Assembly: GCA_963717455.1 (NCBI GenBank)
Contig: OY970336.1
Location: forward strand, 2,666,001-2,730,000
Direction: 5' to 3'
Source of the DNA: Bog-473 sp963717455
GTDB taxonomy: Bacteria; Actinomycetota; Acidimicrobiia; Acidimicrobiales; RAAP-2
Length of the DNA: 64,000 bases
The position numbers were made by a program, and so were the translations under genes. Positions within the stretch are counted from its first letter, which is position 1. Every line of letters begins with the position of its first letter. The notes beneath the pieces are model-generated. The model saw nothing but the letters and a program-made list of their open reading frames with translations, was not told the origin of the DNA and did no database searches. Below, piece by piece: positions 42,066 through 51,116 of the stretch.

Positions 42066-43049
42066 ATGGCCCACTCGTTCGATCACCTTCCTGTGCTGCG
42101 CGACGAAGTGGTGTCGCTCTTCGCTTCCGTGCCCCCGGGCCCTCTCGTCGACGCGACCGTCGGCGGGGGCGGTCACGCGGCAGCAATCCTGGAGGCGTAT
42201 CCAGCACTGCGCGTCGTCGGCATGGACCGCGACCCCGTCGCTCTCGAGGCCGCGCGGGAGCGGTTGGCTCCGTTCGGGGACCGGGTCACTCTGATCCGGT
42301 CCCCGTTCTCGGCGTTGCAGGACGTGGTGTCATCACCCGACCCCGGTTCCGACCCCGGTTGCGGCGCCGGTTTCGGTCGCGGGCTCGGGCTCGGGCCGCT
42401 CTCGGGCGTCCTGCTCGACCTCGGCGTCAGCTCGCCGCAGCTCGATCGGGCCGAGCGGGGTTTCTCCTACCGCTCGGACGGGCCGCTCGACATGAGGATG
42501 GACCCGAGCGCCGGCGTCACGGCCGCGGAGCTTGTCAACGGACTTCCGCAGGACGCGCTGGAGGCGCTCTTCCGCGAGAATGGAGAGGGGCGGCTGTCGG
42601 GGCGCATCGCCCGGGCCATCGTCGCGGCCCGGCCACTGACCTCGACGGTGGAACTGGCCGACGTCGTGGCGTCGGCGGTGCCGGCGGCGGTGCGCCGGAA
42701 GGGCCACCCGGCCCGTCGGGTGTTCCAGGCCCTGCGTATCGAGGTCAACGACGAGCTGGGCCAGCTGCGCTCCGCGCTTCCGGCCGCCCTGTCGCACCTG
42801 GCCGTCGGCGGCGTGTGCGCCGTCATCAGCTACCACAGCGGTGAGGACCGCCTCACCAAGCAGACCTTCGCCGATGCCGAGTCCGGCGGCTGTGTCTGCC
42901 CGCCGGGCCTTCCCTGCGTGTGTGGTGCGGTCTCCCGCCACCGTCTCGTCTTCCGCGGCGCACGCAAGCCGTCGCCGTCGGAGATCGCTGCGAACCCTCG
43001 AGCGGAGAGCGCCCGGTTGCGCGCCATCGTGCGAACGGAAGAAGACTGA
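42066..43049 (+). CDS. rsmH: 16S rRNA (cytosine-1402-N4)-methyltransferase
   Basis: A 327-residue SAM enzyme that methylates C1402 of 16S rRNA. It begins FDHLPVLRDEVVSLF, has the SAM loop DATVGGGGHAAAILEAYP (about residues 27-44), VVGMDRDPVAL, then LLDLGVSSPQLDRAERGFSYRSDGPLDMRMD and the C-terminal FRGARKPSPSEIAANPRAESARLRAI, all diagnostic. A Gly/Pro/Asp-rich insertion of about 20 residues (nt 42340-42400) precedes LLDLGVSS and is encoded by GGTTCC/GGGCTC-like repeats. The ATG at 42066 is used; the frame is open further upstream. Its stop overlaps the ftsL start as TGATG. Confidence 0.95.
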   Translation: MAHSFDHLPVLRDEVVSLFASVPPGPLVDATVGGGGHAAAILEAYPALRVVGMDRDPVALEAARERLAPFGDRVTLIRSPFSALQDVVSSPDPGSDPGCGAGFGRGLGLGPLSGVLLDLGVSSPQLDRAERGFSYRSDGPLDMRMDPSAGVTAAELVNGLPQDALEALFRENGEGRLSGRIARAIVAARPLTSTVELADVVASAVPAAVRRKGHPARRVFQALRIEVNDELGQLRSALPAALSHLAVGGVCAVISYHSGEDRLTKQTFADAESGGCVCPPGLPCVCGAVSRHRLVFRGARKPSPSEIAANPRAESARLRAIVRTEED

Positions 43050-43672
43050 TGGCACCTCCCTCCGCGGCGAGCGCAGCGCCGGCACGCCGGCATGTCGGTG
43101 GAGCGAGCCCGTCTCGTCGCGGGGGACGTGGCGCCGGTACGGCTGCACCTTCCCCCGAGACCCGTCGCCCGCCGCTGCGAGTCATCCCGGGTCGGCTGCG
43201 ACCGGGAACGACGCGTGGGCGTCGGCCCGCCGGTGCAGGTGCCACGCGGACGGTCGCCGGGCGCGGGCGCCTGCTACACATCGTGTCCGTCTGCCTGGTG
43301 GTGGCCGCGCTCCTGGCAGTGGTGGCGGCCCAGGCAATGCTCGCCAACGGTCAGGTGAGGCTGTCCTCGCTGCAGCACGAGCTCTCCCTCGAGCAGGGCG
43401 CGCACCGTCAGGCCGAGCTGGCGGTCTCGGAGCTCGAGACGCCCTCACGCATCGTCGCCACGGCGACGGGGCTGGGCATGGTCCGGCCGGCCAACGTGGT
43501 CGAGCTGCCTTACGTCTCGTTGGTGGTTCCCCTTCCGACTCCGAAGCTGACACCCGCACCTCCTGCTCCTGCCCCTGCCCGGGCCCCGGCACCCTCGGCT
43601 CCCACCTCGCAGAGCACCGGCACCGCAGGGACGACCGCAGCTTCGACGACGACCGCAACGTCCACCCCATGA
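43049..43672 (+). CDS. ftsL: FtsL-like cell division protein
   Basis: A 207-residue bitopic protein in the FtsL position. Residues 1-74 are a basic, Pro/Arg-rich cytoplasmic head; 75-98 is the membrane segment LLHIVSVCLVVAALLAVVAAQAM; 99-130 is a short coiled coil (VRLSSLQHELSLEQGAHRQAELAVSELE); LGMVRPANVVELPYV follows and the rest is Pro/Ala/Thr-rich. FtsL is poorly conserved, so identity rests on position, topology and the coiled coil. The ATG at 43049 overlaps the rsmH stop (TGATG) and the stop overlaps ftsI (ATGA). It forms the FtsQ-L-B type complex that activates FtsW-FtsI. Confidence 0.82.
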   Translation: MAPPSAASAAPARRHVGGASPSRRGGRGAGTAAPSPETRRPPLRVIPGRLRPGTTRGRRPAGAGATRTVAGRGRLLHIVSVCLVVAALLAVVAAQAMLANGQVRLSSLQHELSLEQGAHRQAELAVSELETPSRIVATATGLGMVRPANVVELPYVSLVVPLPTPKLTPAPPAPAPARAPAPSAPTSQSTGTAGTTAASTTTATSTP

Positions 43673-45852
43673 GCGCCACGACGCGACCTGGGATTCGCGC
43701 GTCGCGCGCCGGAGCGGGGACCTCGAGCCGTTCGAGCAGCGGGAGTCGTACGCCGCGTGCGACGGGGACGACGAGTAGGACGCGTACGACGCGTACGACA
43801 CGGTCGGCTCAGACCCGGACCACGCAGCAGCGAACGACCGCGCCTGCCCGTTCGCCCCGCCCGGCCAAGCGGGCCGCCAAGCCGGCGAAGCCCGCACGAC
43901 GCCACCCGCTTCGCGCCGCCCCCGCACGACGCACCGCGGCGACCTCGAGCGCCGCCACCCGCCCCCGTCCCAACTCGCGCACCCAAACGCACCGGCCGAC
44001 CGCCAAGGTGGCCCGCCTGCCGCTGTCGCGCTCTCGGGGATCGTGGGCCAGCGTCAGCTTCCAGCGCCGGGTCCGGCTGGTGCGGCTCGCCCTCGTCGTC
44101 GCCCTCCTGCTCCTGGTGGCCCGCCTCGTCGACGTCCAGGTCCTCCACGCCGGTGCCTACGCCGCCGCCGCCCGGGGGGAGTCCTCCATCTCCGTCTCGT
44201 TGCCTTCCGTCCGCGGCGGGATCTACGCCCGTGACGGGTCGCCTCTGGCGATGTCGGTGCCGACCGAGGACGTCGTGGCCGACGACTTCCAGGTGGCCCA
44301 CCCGGTCCGGACCGCCCTCGCGCTGGCGCCGTTGCTGCACGTGCCCGCCACGACCCTCGCCACCCAGCTGCACCAGCACTCGGGCTACGTCGTCCTGGCC
44401 CACCAGCTTCCTCAGTCGATGGGCCAGAAGATCGCCGCTGACGCCATCCCCGGGATCACCCTCCTGGCCGACTCCAAGCGGCTGGTGCCCAACGGGAACC
44501 TGGCGGCACCCGTGATCGGGTTCACAAACGGGGCGGGCCAGGGTGCGGCCGGCCTGGAGTACGGCGCCAACCACCTGCTGGCGGGCACGGCCGGCAACGA
44601 GACGATCATGGAGTCGCCCTCCGGGGTGGCGCTGCCGCAGTCGCCGGTGACGAACCTGGCGCCCACCGTTCCGGGCACCGGCCTCGAGCTGACCCTCGAC
44701 ACCCAGCTCCAGTACGAGTCCGAGCAGGCACTGGCCAAGGCGATCGAGACCTCGAACGCCGTCAGCGGCACCGCCGTCGTGATGGACGTCAAGACCGGGC
44801 AGATCCTCTCCATGGCCAATCTCGCGGCCACTCACCCGGGCCCGGTGGGGGCCCCGTCGGCCAGCACGACCACGTCAGCGCCCGGAGGCGTCATCCCCAT
44901 CGGACCCCATGACGCCGTGGACGAGGCACCGAACAACCTGGCCGTCACCCAGCTCTACGAGCCCGGCTCCGTCTTCAAGCTCGTCACCTTCTCGGCCGCG
45001 CTGCAATACGGCCTGATCAATCCGAACACCGTCTTCTCCGTTCCCGACCAGATCAAGCTCGACGGCTCGACCTTCCACGACGCCGAGCCGCACCCGACCG
45101 AGCAGCTCACGTCGACGCAGATCCTGGCCCAGTCCTCGAACATCGGCACCTCGGAGATCGCCCAGGGAGTCGGCGAGCAGCGCCTGCTCACCCAGGTCAA
45201 TGCGCTTGGCTTCGGCCAGCCGACCGGCATGAACTTCCCCGGCGAGTCGCCCGGCCTCCTCGCCACCGCGGCGAATTGGGAGCCGACCGACTACGTGTCC
45301 CTGCCCATCGGCCAGGTGGACGCCGTCAGCGCCCTGCAGGTGCTCGATGCCTACAACACCGTGGCCAACGGAGGCGTCTACGTGGCGCCGAAGCTCGTGC
45401 AGGCGACGGTCAGCCCTTCCGGTGCCCTCACCAAGACCGCGCCGTCCGCCACCCACACGGCCATCTCGCCCTCCGTCGACTCCGAGTTGACCTCCATGCT
45501 CGAGCAGGTCGTGAACGTCGGCACCGGAACCAGCGCCGCCGTCCCCGGCTACACGGTGGCCGGCAAGACGGGGACGGCCCAGATCCCCACCGCCGGCCAC
45601 GACTCCTACGTGCAGGGCGCCTACATGGCGTCCTTCGTCGGGTTCGCGCCGGCCGTCAACCCGACCCTGTCCATGATCGTCGTCCTCAACCGGCCGACAC
45701 CGATCTTCGGTGGGACCGTGGCCGCACCCGTGTTCTCCCAGATCATGAGCTACGCCCTGCACCGCTACGACATCCCCACCACCCCCGGCGCGGACACGAC
45801 CCCCGGCTCGACCCCCGCCTCGACGACCAGCCAGGCCCAGGACATCACGTGA
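43669..45852 (+). CDS. ftsI: Peptidoglycan transpeptidase FtsI (PBP3 class B)
   Basis: A 727-residue class B PBP. Residues 1-135 are a strongly basic, Thr/Arg/Ala/Pro-rich cytoplasmic tail; 137-158 is the membrane anchor; the pedestal domain starts with RGGIYARDGSPLAMS. The transpeptidase domain has Ser434-x-x-Lys437 in EPGSVFKL, Ser489-x-Asn491 in AQSSNIG, and the KTG motif Lys633 in VAGKTGTAQ. The end is a Thr/Pro-rich tail without a PASTA domain. The start ATG 43669 overlaps the ftsL stop. It makes septal cross-links with FtsW. The cytoplasmic tail is far longer than the usual 20-40 residues. Confidence 0.95.
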   Translation: MSATTRPGIRASRAGAGTSSRSSSGSRTPRATGTTSRTRTTRTTRSAQTRTTQQRTTAPARSPRPAKRAAKPAKPARRHPLRAAPARRTAATSSAATRPRPNSRTQTHRPTAKVARLPLSRSRGSWASVSFQRRVRLVRLALVVALLLLVARLVDVQVLHAGAYAAAARGESSISVSLPSVRGGIYARDGSPLAMSVPTEDVVADDFQVAHPVRTALALAPLLHVPATTLATQLHQHSGYVVLAHQLPQSMGQKIAADAIPGITLLADSKRLVPNGNLAAPVIGFTNGAGQGAAGLEYGANHLLAGTAGNETIMESPSGVALPQSPVTNLAPTVPGTGLELTLDTQLQYESEQALAKAIETSNAVSGTAVVMDVKTGQILSMANLAATHPGPVGAPSASTTTSAPGGVIPIGPHDAVDEAPNNLAVTQLYEPGSVFKLVTFSAALQYGLINPNTVFSVPDQIKLDGSTFHDAEPHPTEQLTSTQILAQSSNIGTSEIAQGVGEQRLLTQVNALGFGQPTGMNFPGESPGLLATAANWEPTDYVSLPIGQVDAVSALQVLDAYNTVANGGVYVAPKLVQATVSPSGALTKTAPSATHTAISPSVDSELTSMLEQVVNVGTGTSAAVPGYTVAGKTGTAQIPTAGHDSYVQGAYMASFVGFAPAVNPTLSMIVVLNRPTPIFGGTVAAPVFSQIMSYALHRYDIPTTPGADTTPGSTPASTTSQAQDIT

Positions 45853-45922
45853 CTCGCGCTCACACGCCCGTTGCGCACGTGACGCAGGGGTGTCCGAGGC
45901 ATGCAACGCTGTCGGGTCGACC

Positions 45923-47485
45923 ATGCGAACCGTCCCCATGAACCTCCTCTTCGACGACATCGAGGTGATCGAGTCGGTAGGGGACCCGTCGGCCATCGAA
46001 GTCGGAGGCATCTCCCACGACAGCCGGAGGGTCGTGCCGGGGGACCTGTTCTGCTGCGTCCCCGGCCAGATGAGCGACGGGCATGTCCACGCCGCCGAGG
46101 CGGTGGAGCGGGGCGCCGTCAGCCTCCTGTGCGAGCACTTCATCCCCGAGCTCCTCGACCGTGACGTCGTGCAGACACGGGTTGCGCCGGGGACGATGCG
46201 CCCGGTCATGGCGCGGTTGGCCGCCGCGTTCTACGGGTACCCGGCACGTGACCTCTTGATGATCGGGGTGACCGGCACCAACGGCAAGACCACCGTGACC
46301 CAGATCCTCGGCGACCTCCTCGGCGCCACGGGACGCCCCACCAACGTGATGGGAACGCTCTCGGGAGCCCGGACGACGCCCGAAGCCACCGAGGTCCAGC
46401 GCGTGCTGGCCGGCGTGCGTGACCGGCAGAAGTCCGACGGCGCGCGACACGCGGTCGCCATGGAGGTCTCGAGCCACGCACTGGTCCAGTCGCGCGTCGA
46501 AGGCATCCACTTCGACGTGGCCGTCTTCACCAACCTCAGCCACGACCACCTCGACTACCACGGCACGATGGAGAACTACTTCGAGGCCAAGGCGAGGCTC
46601 TTCACGTCACGGCATGCACTGTGCGGGGTCGTCCACGCCGACGATGTGTGGGGCCAGCGCCTCCTCGAGCGCTCGCGCATCCCGACCGTCGCCGTGCACC
46701 ACAGCGATGCGACCGACGTCGTGCTGCGCCCGGGGCACACCGAGTTCACCTGGCGCGGGCAGCGGATCACCACGCAGTTGACCGGTGCGATCAACGTCGA
46801 CAACACACTGCTCGCCGCGGAGGCGGCGCTGGCCCTCGGCGAGCGCAACCTCGGACCCACGGAGATCGCCCAGGCCCTGGCCACTGTCGCCCCCGTCCAC
46901 GGGAGGCTCCAGGTGATCGCGGCGCCGACCACGGAGGGCCAGGGCCCGCCCTTCACCGTGCTGGTCGACTACGCCCACACCCCGGCCGGCCTGGAGGTGG
47001 TGCTGCGCGAGGCGCGGACCTTCGTCCCCGGCGGCCGCCTGCTCACCGTCTTCGGCTGCGGGGGCAACCGGGACCGGTCCAAGCGCCCCCTCATGGGCGG
47101 CGTCGTCGAGCGTCTCAGCGACCTGGCGTTCGTGACGTCGGACAACCCGCGCCACGAGGACCCACTCGTGATCATCGAGGAGGTGCTGGGTGGGATCCGC
47201 GGCGGCAGCGACAACCCGCGGGTCGTCGTGGAGCCGGACCGCCGCCTGGCCATCCGCAAGGCCCTCGATGCCGCGGGCCCGGGGGACGTCGTCGTCCTCG
47301 CGGGGAAGGGCCACGAGACGTACCAGGACATCGCGGGCGAGCGGCGCCCCTTCGACGATGCGGTCGAGGCGCGCCAGGCGCTGTCTGCCCGATATGCCAA
47401 GGACCCGGCGAGGGAGCGGAGCGTGACGGCCACCTCCACCTCCACCTCCACTGTCACCCCCGGCAGCGCGCACCCGGGGGCCTGA
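45923..47485 (+). CDS. murE: UDP-MurNAc-L-Ala-D-Glu:meso-diaminopimelate ligase
   Basis: A 520-residue Mur ligase. The UDP-binding head has ISHDSRRVVPGDLFCCVPG; the ATP loop is GVTGTNGKTTVTQI (about residues 112-125); AMEVSSHAL and FTNLSHDHLDYHGTMENYF follow; the carboxylated Lys lies in ENYFEAKARLF. DNPRHEDP is the signature of meso-diaminopimelate specificity, so the wall is DAP type. Starts at GTG 45890, ATG 45923 and ATG 45938 are all possible; the family usually begins close to the third. The C-terminus is a Thr/Ser-rich tail. mraY follows after seven bases, leaving no room for murF. Confidence 0.95.
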   Translation: MRTVPMNLLFDDIEVIESVGDPSAIEVGGISHDSRRVVPGDLFCCVPGQMSDGHVHAAEAVERGAVSLLCEHFIPELLDRDVVQTRVAPGTMRPVMARLAAAFYGYPARDLLMIGVTGTNGKTTVTQILGDLLGATGRPTNVMGTLSGARTTPEATEVQRVLAGVRDRQKSDGARHAVAMEVSSHALVQSRVEGIHFDVAVFTNLSHDHLDYHGTMENYFEAKARLFTSRHALCGVVHADDVWGQRLLERSRIPTVAVHHSDATDVVLRPGHTEFTWRGQRITTQLTGAINVDNTLLAAEAALALGERNLGPTEIAQALATVAPVHGRLQVIAAPTTEGQGPPFTVLVDYAHTPAGLEVVLREARTFVPGGRLLTVFGCGGNRDRSKRPLMGGVVERLSDLAFVTSDNPRHEDPLVIIEEVLGGIRGGSDNPRVVVEPDRRLAIRKALDAAGPGDVVVLAGKGHETYQDIAGERRPFDDAVEARQALSARYAKDPARERSVTATSTSTSTVTPGSAHPGA

Positions 47486-47492
47486 CGCGAAC

Positions 47493-48533
47493 GTGCTCGG
47501 ACTGCTCGTCTCGGGAAGCGTCGCGCTATGGGCCGCGATCCTCTCGACCCCCTTCCTCATCCGCTACTTCCGCAGCCGCGAAATCGGCCAGCACATCAGG
47601 GAGGACGGCCCCGCGACCCACAGCGTCAAGGCGGGCACGCCGACCATGGGCGGCATCGCGATCGTCGGGTCGGTCGTGTTCGGTTACGCCATAGGGCACA
47701 TCGGGACCGAGGTCCGCTTCTCCCGGACGGGCTACCTCGCCATCGGCGCCGTGGTGGCCTTCGGGCTCATCGGGTACTTCGACGACTACATGAAGGTGCA
47801 CCACAAGCGGAGCCTGGGGCTCAACAAGCGCGGCAAGTCGGCGGCGCAGTTGGTGTGCGCCATCGTCTTCGCCGAACTGGCGGTGCACTGGGCCCATGCG
47901 TCGACGGCGCTCTCGTTCACCCGCGCCGACGTCATCGGGATCAACCTCGGGCAGGTCGGGTGGGTGATCTTCGCCGTCCTCGTCATGGTGGGCTCGTCCA
48001 ACGCAGTGAACATCACCGACGGTGTGGACGGCCTGGCCGCCGGGGCCGGGACGTTCTGCTTCGCCGTGCTGTCGATCATGGGGTACTGGATCTTCCGCCA
48101 CGTTGCCATCTACCAGGTGCTCCCCGCATCGGCGATCGACCTCTCCCTGGTCTCGGTGGCGCTGGCCGGGGCGTGCATCGGGTTCCTGTGGTGGAACGCC
48201 GCACCGGCCAAGATCATCATGGGCGACACCGGGTCGCTCGCCATCGGCGCCGGCCTGGCGGCGTTGTGCCTGTTGCTCAACCTCGACTTGCTGCTGCTGA
48301 TCATCGGGGGCCTCTTCGTCATGGAGACCCTGTCGGTGATCCTCCAGATCATCAGCTTCCGCGTGTTCCACCGGCGCATCTTCCGCATGGCGCCGATCCA
48401 TCACCACTTCGAGCTCCGGGGTTGGCCCGAGACCACGGTGATCGTGCGCTTCTGGATCCTCGGCGGTCTCTTCTGCGCGCTGGGCCTCGGCATCTTCTAC
48501 GGCGACTTTCTCACGGTGGCGAAGTTCACATGA
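47493..48533 (+). CDS. mraY: Phospho-MurNAc-pentapeptide transferase
   Basis: A 346-residue membrane enzyme that moves phospho-MurNAc-pentapeptide to undecaprenyl phosphate, forming lipid I. Ten membrane segments are predicted from hydrophobicity. The catalytic sites are GYFDDYMKV (Asp-Asp), SNAVNITDGVDGLAAG and GDTGSLAIG, with APIHHHFELRGWPE as the last conserved loop and MGG in GTPTMGGI. Length is normal. The start is GTG 47493, seven bases after murE. After its stop come 121 bases without a gene, where murD is normally found. Confidence 0.96.
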   Translation: MLGLLVSGSVALWAAILSTPFLIRYFRSREIGQHIREDGPATHSVKAGTPTMGGIAIVGSVVFGYAIGHIGTEVRFSRTGYLAIGAVVAFGLIGYFDDYMKVHHKRSLGLNKRGKSAAQLVCAIVFAELAVHWAHASTALSFTRADVIGINLGQVGWVIFAVLVMVGSSNAVNITDGVDGLAAGAGTFCFAVLSIMGYWIFRHVAIYQVLPASAIDLSLVSVALAGACIGFLWWNAAPAKIIMGDTGSLAIGAGLAALCLLLNLDLLLLIIGGLFVMETLSVILQIISFRVFHRRIFRMAPIHHHFELRGWPETTVIVRFWILGGLFCALGLGIFYGDFLTVAKFT

Positions 48534-48654
48534 CGCCTCGCCATCTCGGGCCGACCCTCCGCCACTTCGGCCGCCCGGTGCGGGAGACTGGTGCGGTGCA
48601 TCGGGTGTCGGACCGTGCAGAGAGGCGCGTCCGCGCCCGGGGCGAGCGGCGGCG

Positions 48655-49953
48655 ATGACGTCCGCGACCACGCTCAGGGGAGGGCGCCGCCCCGCTCGCC
48701 CGTCCCCGGCCCGGAGCTCGGCACCGGCCGGGCTGCGCATCGGCGCCCACCAGCTGTCGATCTCGACCCTCCTGCTGATCGACGTCGCGCTGCTCTGCGT
48801 GATCGGGCTCGTGATGGTCGGCACCGCGTCGTCGGTGGTCTCCATCGCGACCTACGGCACCCCGTGGGCCATCCTGATCCGCGAAGGCATGTGGATGGCC
48901 ATCGGCGCCGTCGCCCTCGGCGTCGCGCTCCGGGTCGACTACCGGAACCTGCGGCGCTTCAGCCCCCTTCTGATGCTCGTGACCATCGGCCTCCTCTTCG
49001 TCGTGCTCGTCCCGGGCCTCGGCGTGCACGCGATGGGGTCGAGCCGCTGGGTCGGCTTCGGTCAATTCCGCCTGCAGCCCTCCGAGCTCATGAAGCTGGC
49101 GCTGACCCTGTTCGCAGCGGACTTCATCTCACGCCGCCTCGACGAGGACGCGACGGACCGGCGCATCATCGGGCCGCTGGTCCTGCTGACCGGCTTCGCC
49201 TGTGTGCTGATCCTGGCCCAGCCCGACATGGGGACGGCGATGGTCCTCGGTTTCATCGCGCTGGCACTGCTGTTCGTCTCCGGCGTGCGGCTGGGGCCGG
49301 TCATGAAGGTGATGGCCGCCCTGGCCGGCCTGGCCCTGATCGTGGCGGTGGCCTCGCCCTACCGCCGGGCCCGGTTGCTCTCGTTCATGGACCCCTCCGC
49401 CCACAGTTCGGGGTCGGGGTACCAGGTCATGCAGTCGCTGATCGGCCTCGGGTCCGGCCACCTCTACGGCGCCGGCCTCGGCGGCGGGCAGGCGCAGTGG
49501 GGCTTCCTGCCCAACGCGCACACCGACTTCATCTTCTCGGTCATCGGCGAGGAGCTCGGCATCGCGGGTGCCGTCCTCGTGCTGGCGCTCCTCGGTGGGT
49601 TCCTCTGGTTGGGCATCCGCGTGGCGATGCAGTCGGTGGACCGCTTCGGCGCACTGCTGGCGCTCGGGCTCGTCGCCTGGGTGGGGGCGGAGACCCTCAT
49701 CAACGTGGGGGCCGTGGTCGGAGTGCTCCCCGTCACCGGTATCCCGCTGCCGTTCATCTCCTTCGGTGGCTCGTCGCTCGTGATCACGATGGCGGCGGCC
49801 GGAGTGCTCATCAACGTCGCCCGGCAGGGCGAGGCCGGCAGCACCCTTCGCCTCGCCCGCGGCGGGCACCGTGGCCAACGCGTCGACGCGGGGCACCGCA
49901 GCGCCGCCACGCGATCGACCCGCCCGGCCGCCGGCACAGCCCGAGGTCGGTGA
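48655..49953 (+). CDS. ftsW: SEDS peptidoglycan polymerase FtsW
   Basis: A 432-residue polytopic SEDS protein. Key blocks are SSRWVGFGQFRLQPSELMKLAL (with the catalytic Asp expected in the loop that follows), AQPDMGTAMVL, SGSGYQVMQSLIGLGSGHLYGAGLGG, AHTDFIFSVIGEELG and LPVTGIPLPFISFGGSSLV. About ten membrane segments. It polymerises septal glycan with FtsI. A basic Arg-rich cytoplasmic head and tail flank the core. ATG 48655 lies 121 bases after mraY; its stop overlaps murG (GTGA). Its place in the division cluster distinguishes it from RodA. Confidence 0.95.
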   Translation: MTSATTLRGGRRPARPSPARSSAPAGLRIGAHQLSISTLLLIDVALLCVIGLVMVGTASSVVSIATYGTPWAILIREGMWMAIGAVALGVALRVDYRNLRRFSPLLMLVTIGLLFVVLVPGLGVHAMGSSRWVGFGQFRLQPSELMKLALTLFAADFISRRLDEDATDRRIIGPLVLLTGFACVLILAQPDMGTAMVLGFIALALLFVSGVRLGPVMKVMAALAGLALIVAVASPYRRARLLSFMDPSAHSSGSGYQVMQSLIGLGSGHLYGAGLGGGQAQWGFLPNAHTDFIFSVIGEELGIAGAVLVLALLGGFLWLGIRVAMQSVDRFGALLALGLVAWVGAETLINVGAVVGVLPVTGIPLPFISFGGSSLVITMAAAGVLINVARQGEAGSTLRLARGGHRGQRVDAGHRSAATRSTRPAAGTARGR

Positions 49954-51116
49954 GAGCCCGGCGCGGCACGGTGATCGCGGGCGGCGGGACGGGCGGTCAC
50001 ATCGTCCCCTCGCTGCAGATCGCCCGTGCCCTCGTCGACCGCGGGCATGCGGTGGACACGATCGAGCTGTACGGCTCGCGCCGCGGGCAGGAGGCCACCA
50101 CGTGGCCGTCGCTGGAGTTCCCCTACACGCTCCTCCCCGGTCGCGGTCTCCGGCGCAGCCTGCGGCCCATCGCGTGGTGGGCCAACGCCTGCGCCGTCGT
50201 GGGCACCGGCTGGGCCTGTGCCCGTGCCCTGGGTTCGTTCGTGGCCCGGCGACCGCGCGTCGTCGTGATCGTGGGCGGGTACGCCAGCTTCCCGGCCGGC
50301 CTGGCGGCGCTCTTGACCAGGGTCCCCCTCGTCTCGGTCAACACCGACGCCGTGCCGGGAGCGGTCAACGGCCTGTTGGGCCGCTTCGCGGCGGCCAACG
50401 CCGTGGCCTTCGCGGGGACCGGCCTGCCGCGGGCGCACGTGACCGGCACACCGGTCCGCCCCGAGCTGGCCTCGCTGGACCGGACGCCCGATGGCCGGGC
50501 GCACGGCCGGGCGGCCCTCGGCCTCCCCCCGCAGCGCCAGACGGTCGCCGCCGTGGGCGGCTCGCTCGGCGCGCTGCGCATCAACCGGGCGGTGTCGCAG
50601 CTGGCGGGGGCCTGGGCCGACTGCGGGGGACGCACCCTCTATCACGTCACCGGTCGGCGCGACTACGAGGCGTTCGCGCCGGATCCGTCGCCTGCACCCG
50701 ACGACGGCGCCGCCGGGGGGGAGGAGGGCGGGGACACGGTCGGGGGCCTCCACTACCGCGTCGTCCCCTTCGAGGACCGCATGCCCGACCTCTACGCGGC
50801 GGCCGACGTGTGCGTGACCCGGGCCGGTGCCATGACGGTCGCCGAGCTGCTGGTGTCGGGCGTCCCGGCGATCCTCGTGCCGCTGCCCGGCGCCCCCCGG
50901 GACCACCAGACGCACAATGCCGAGGCGCTCGTCGGCCTGGGTGCGGCCGTGCACCTCCCGGACCCCGAGTGCACCGGGCAGCGGCTGGCCGAGGAGCTCG
51001 ATGCCCTTCTCGCCGATCCGGAGCGCCTGCGCGCCATGAGCGAAGCCGCCCGCGGGTACGCCCACCCTGACGCGGCCGCGCGCGTCGCAGCGCTGGTCGA
51101 CGCCCATGCCCGCTGA
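49950..51116 (+). CDS. murG: UDP-GlcNAc:lipid I GlcNAc transferase MurG, with unusual HEQN site
   Basis: A 388-residue GT28 enzyme that converts lipid I to lipid II at the membrane. The first glycine loop is VIAGGGTGGHIVPSL at about 8-22, GGYASFPAG is the second, and the donor site is VGGSLGALRINRAV and TRAGAMTVAELLVSGVPAILVPLPG with DHQTHNA. The usual HEQN tetrad before AxxG is replaced by Val130-Asn131-Thr132-Asp133 in VNTDAVPGAVN. The start is GTG 49950, overlapping ftsW by four bases; the murC gene starts 11 bases before its stop. A Gly/Glu-rich insertion lies near residue 255. Confidence 0.93.
   Translation: MRARRGTVIAGGGTGGHIVPSLQIARALVDRGHAVDTIELYGSRRGQEATTWPSLEFPYTLLPGRGLRRSLRPIAWWANACAVVGTGWACARALGSFVARRPRVVVIVGGYASFPAGLAALLTRVPLVSVNTDAVPGAVNGLLGRFAAANAVAFAGTGLPRAHVTGTPVRPELASLDRTPDGRAHGRAALGLPPQRQTVAAVGGSLGALRINRAVSQLAGAWADCGGRTLYHVTGRRDYEAFAPDPSPAPDDGAAGGEEGGDTVGGLHYRVVPFEDRMPDLYAAADVCVTRAGAMTVAELLVSGVPAILVPLPGAPRDHQTHNAEALVGLGAAVHLPDPECTGQRLAEELDALLADPERLRAMSEAARGYAHPDAAARVAALVDAHAR

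Noticed and set aside
48534..48654. Possible remnant of murD between mraY and ftsW
   Set aside because: The 121 bases contain no Mur-ligase motif in any frame; too short and too Arg-rich to be a remnant I could support.
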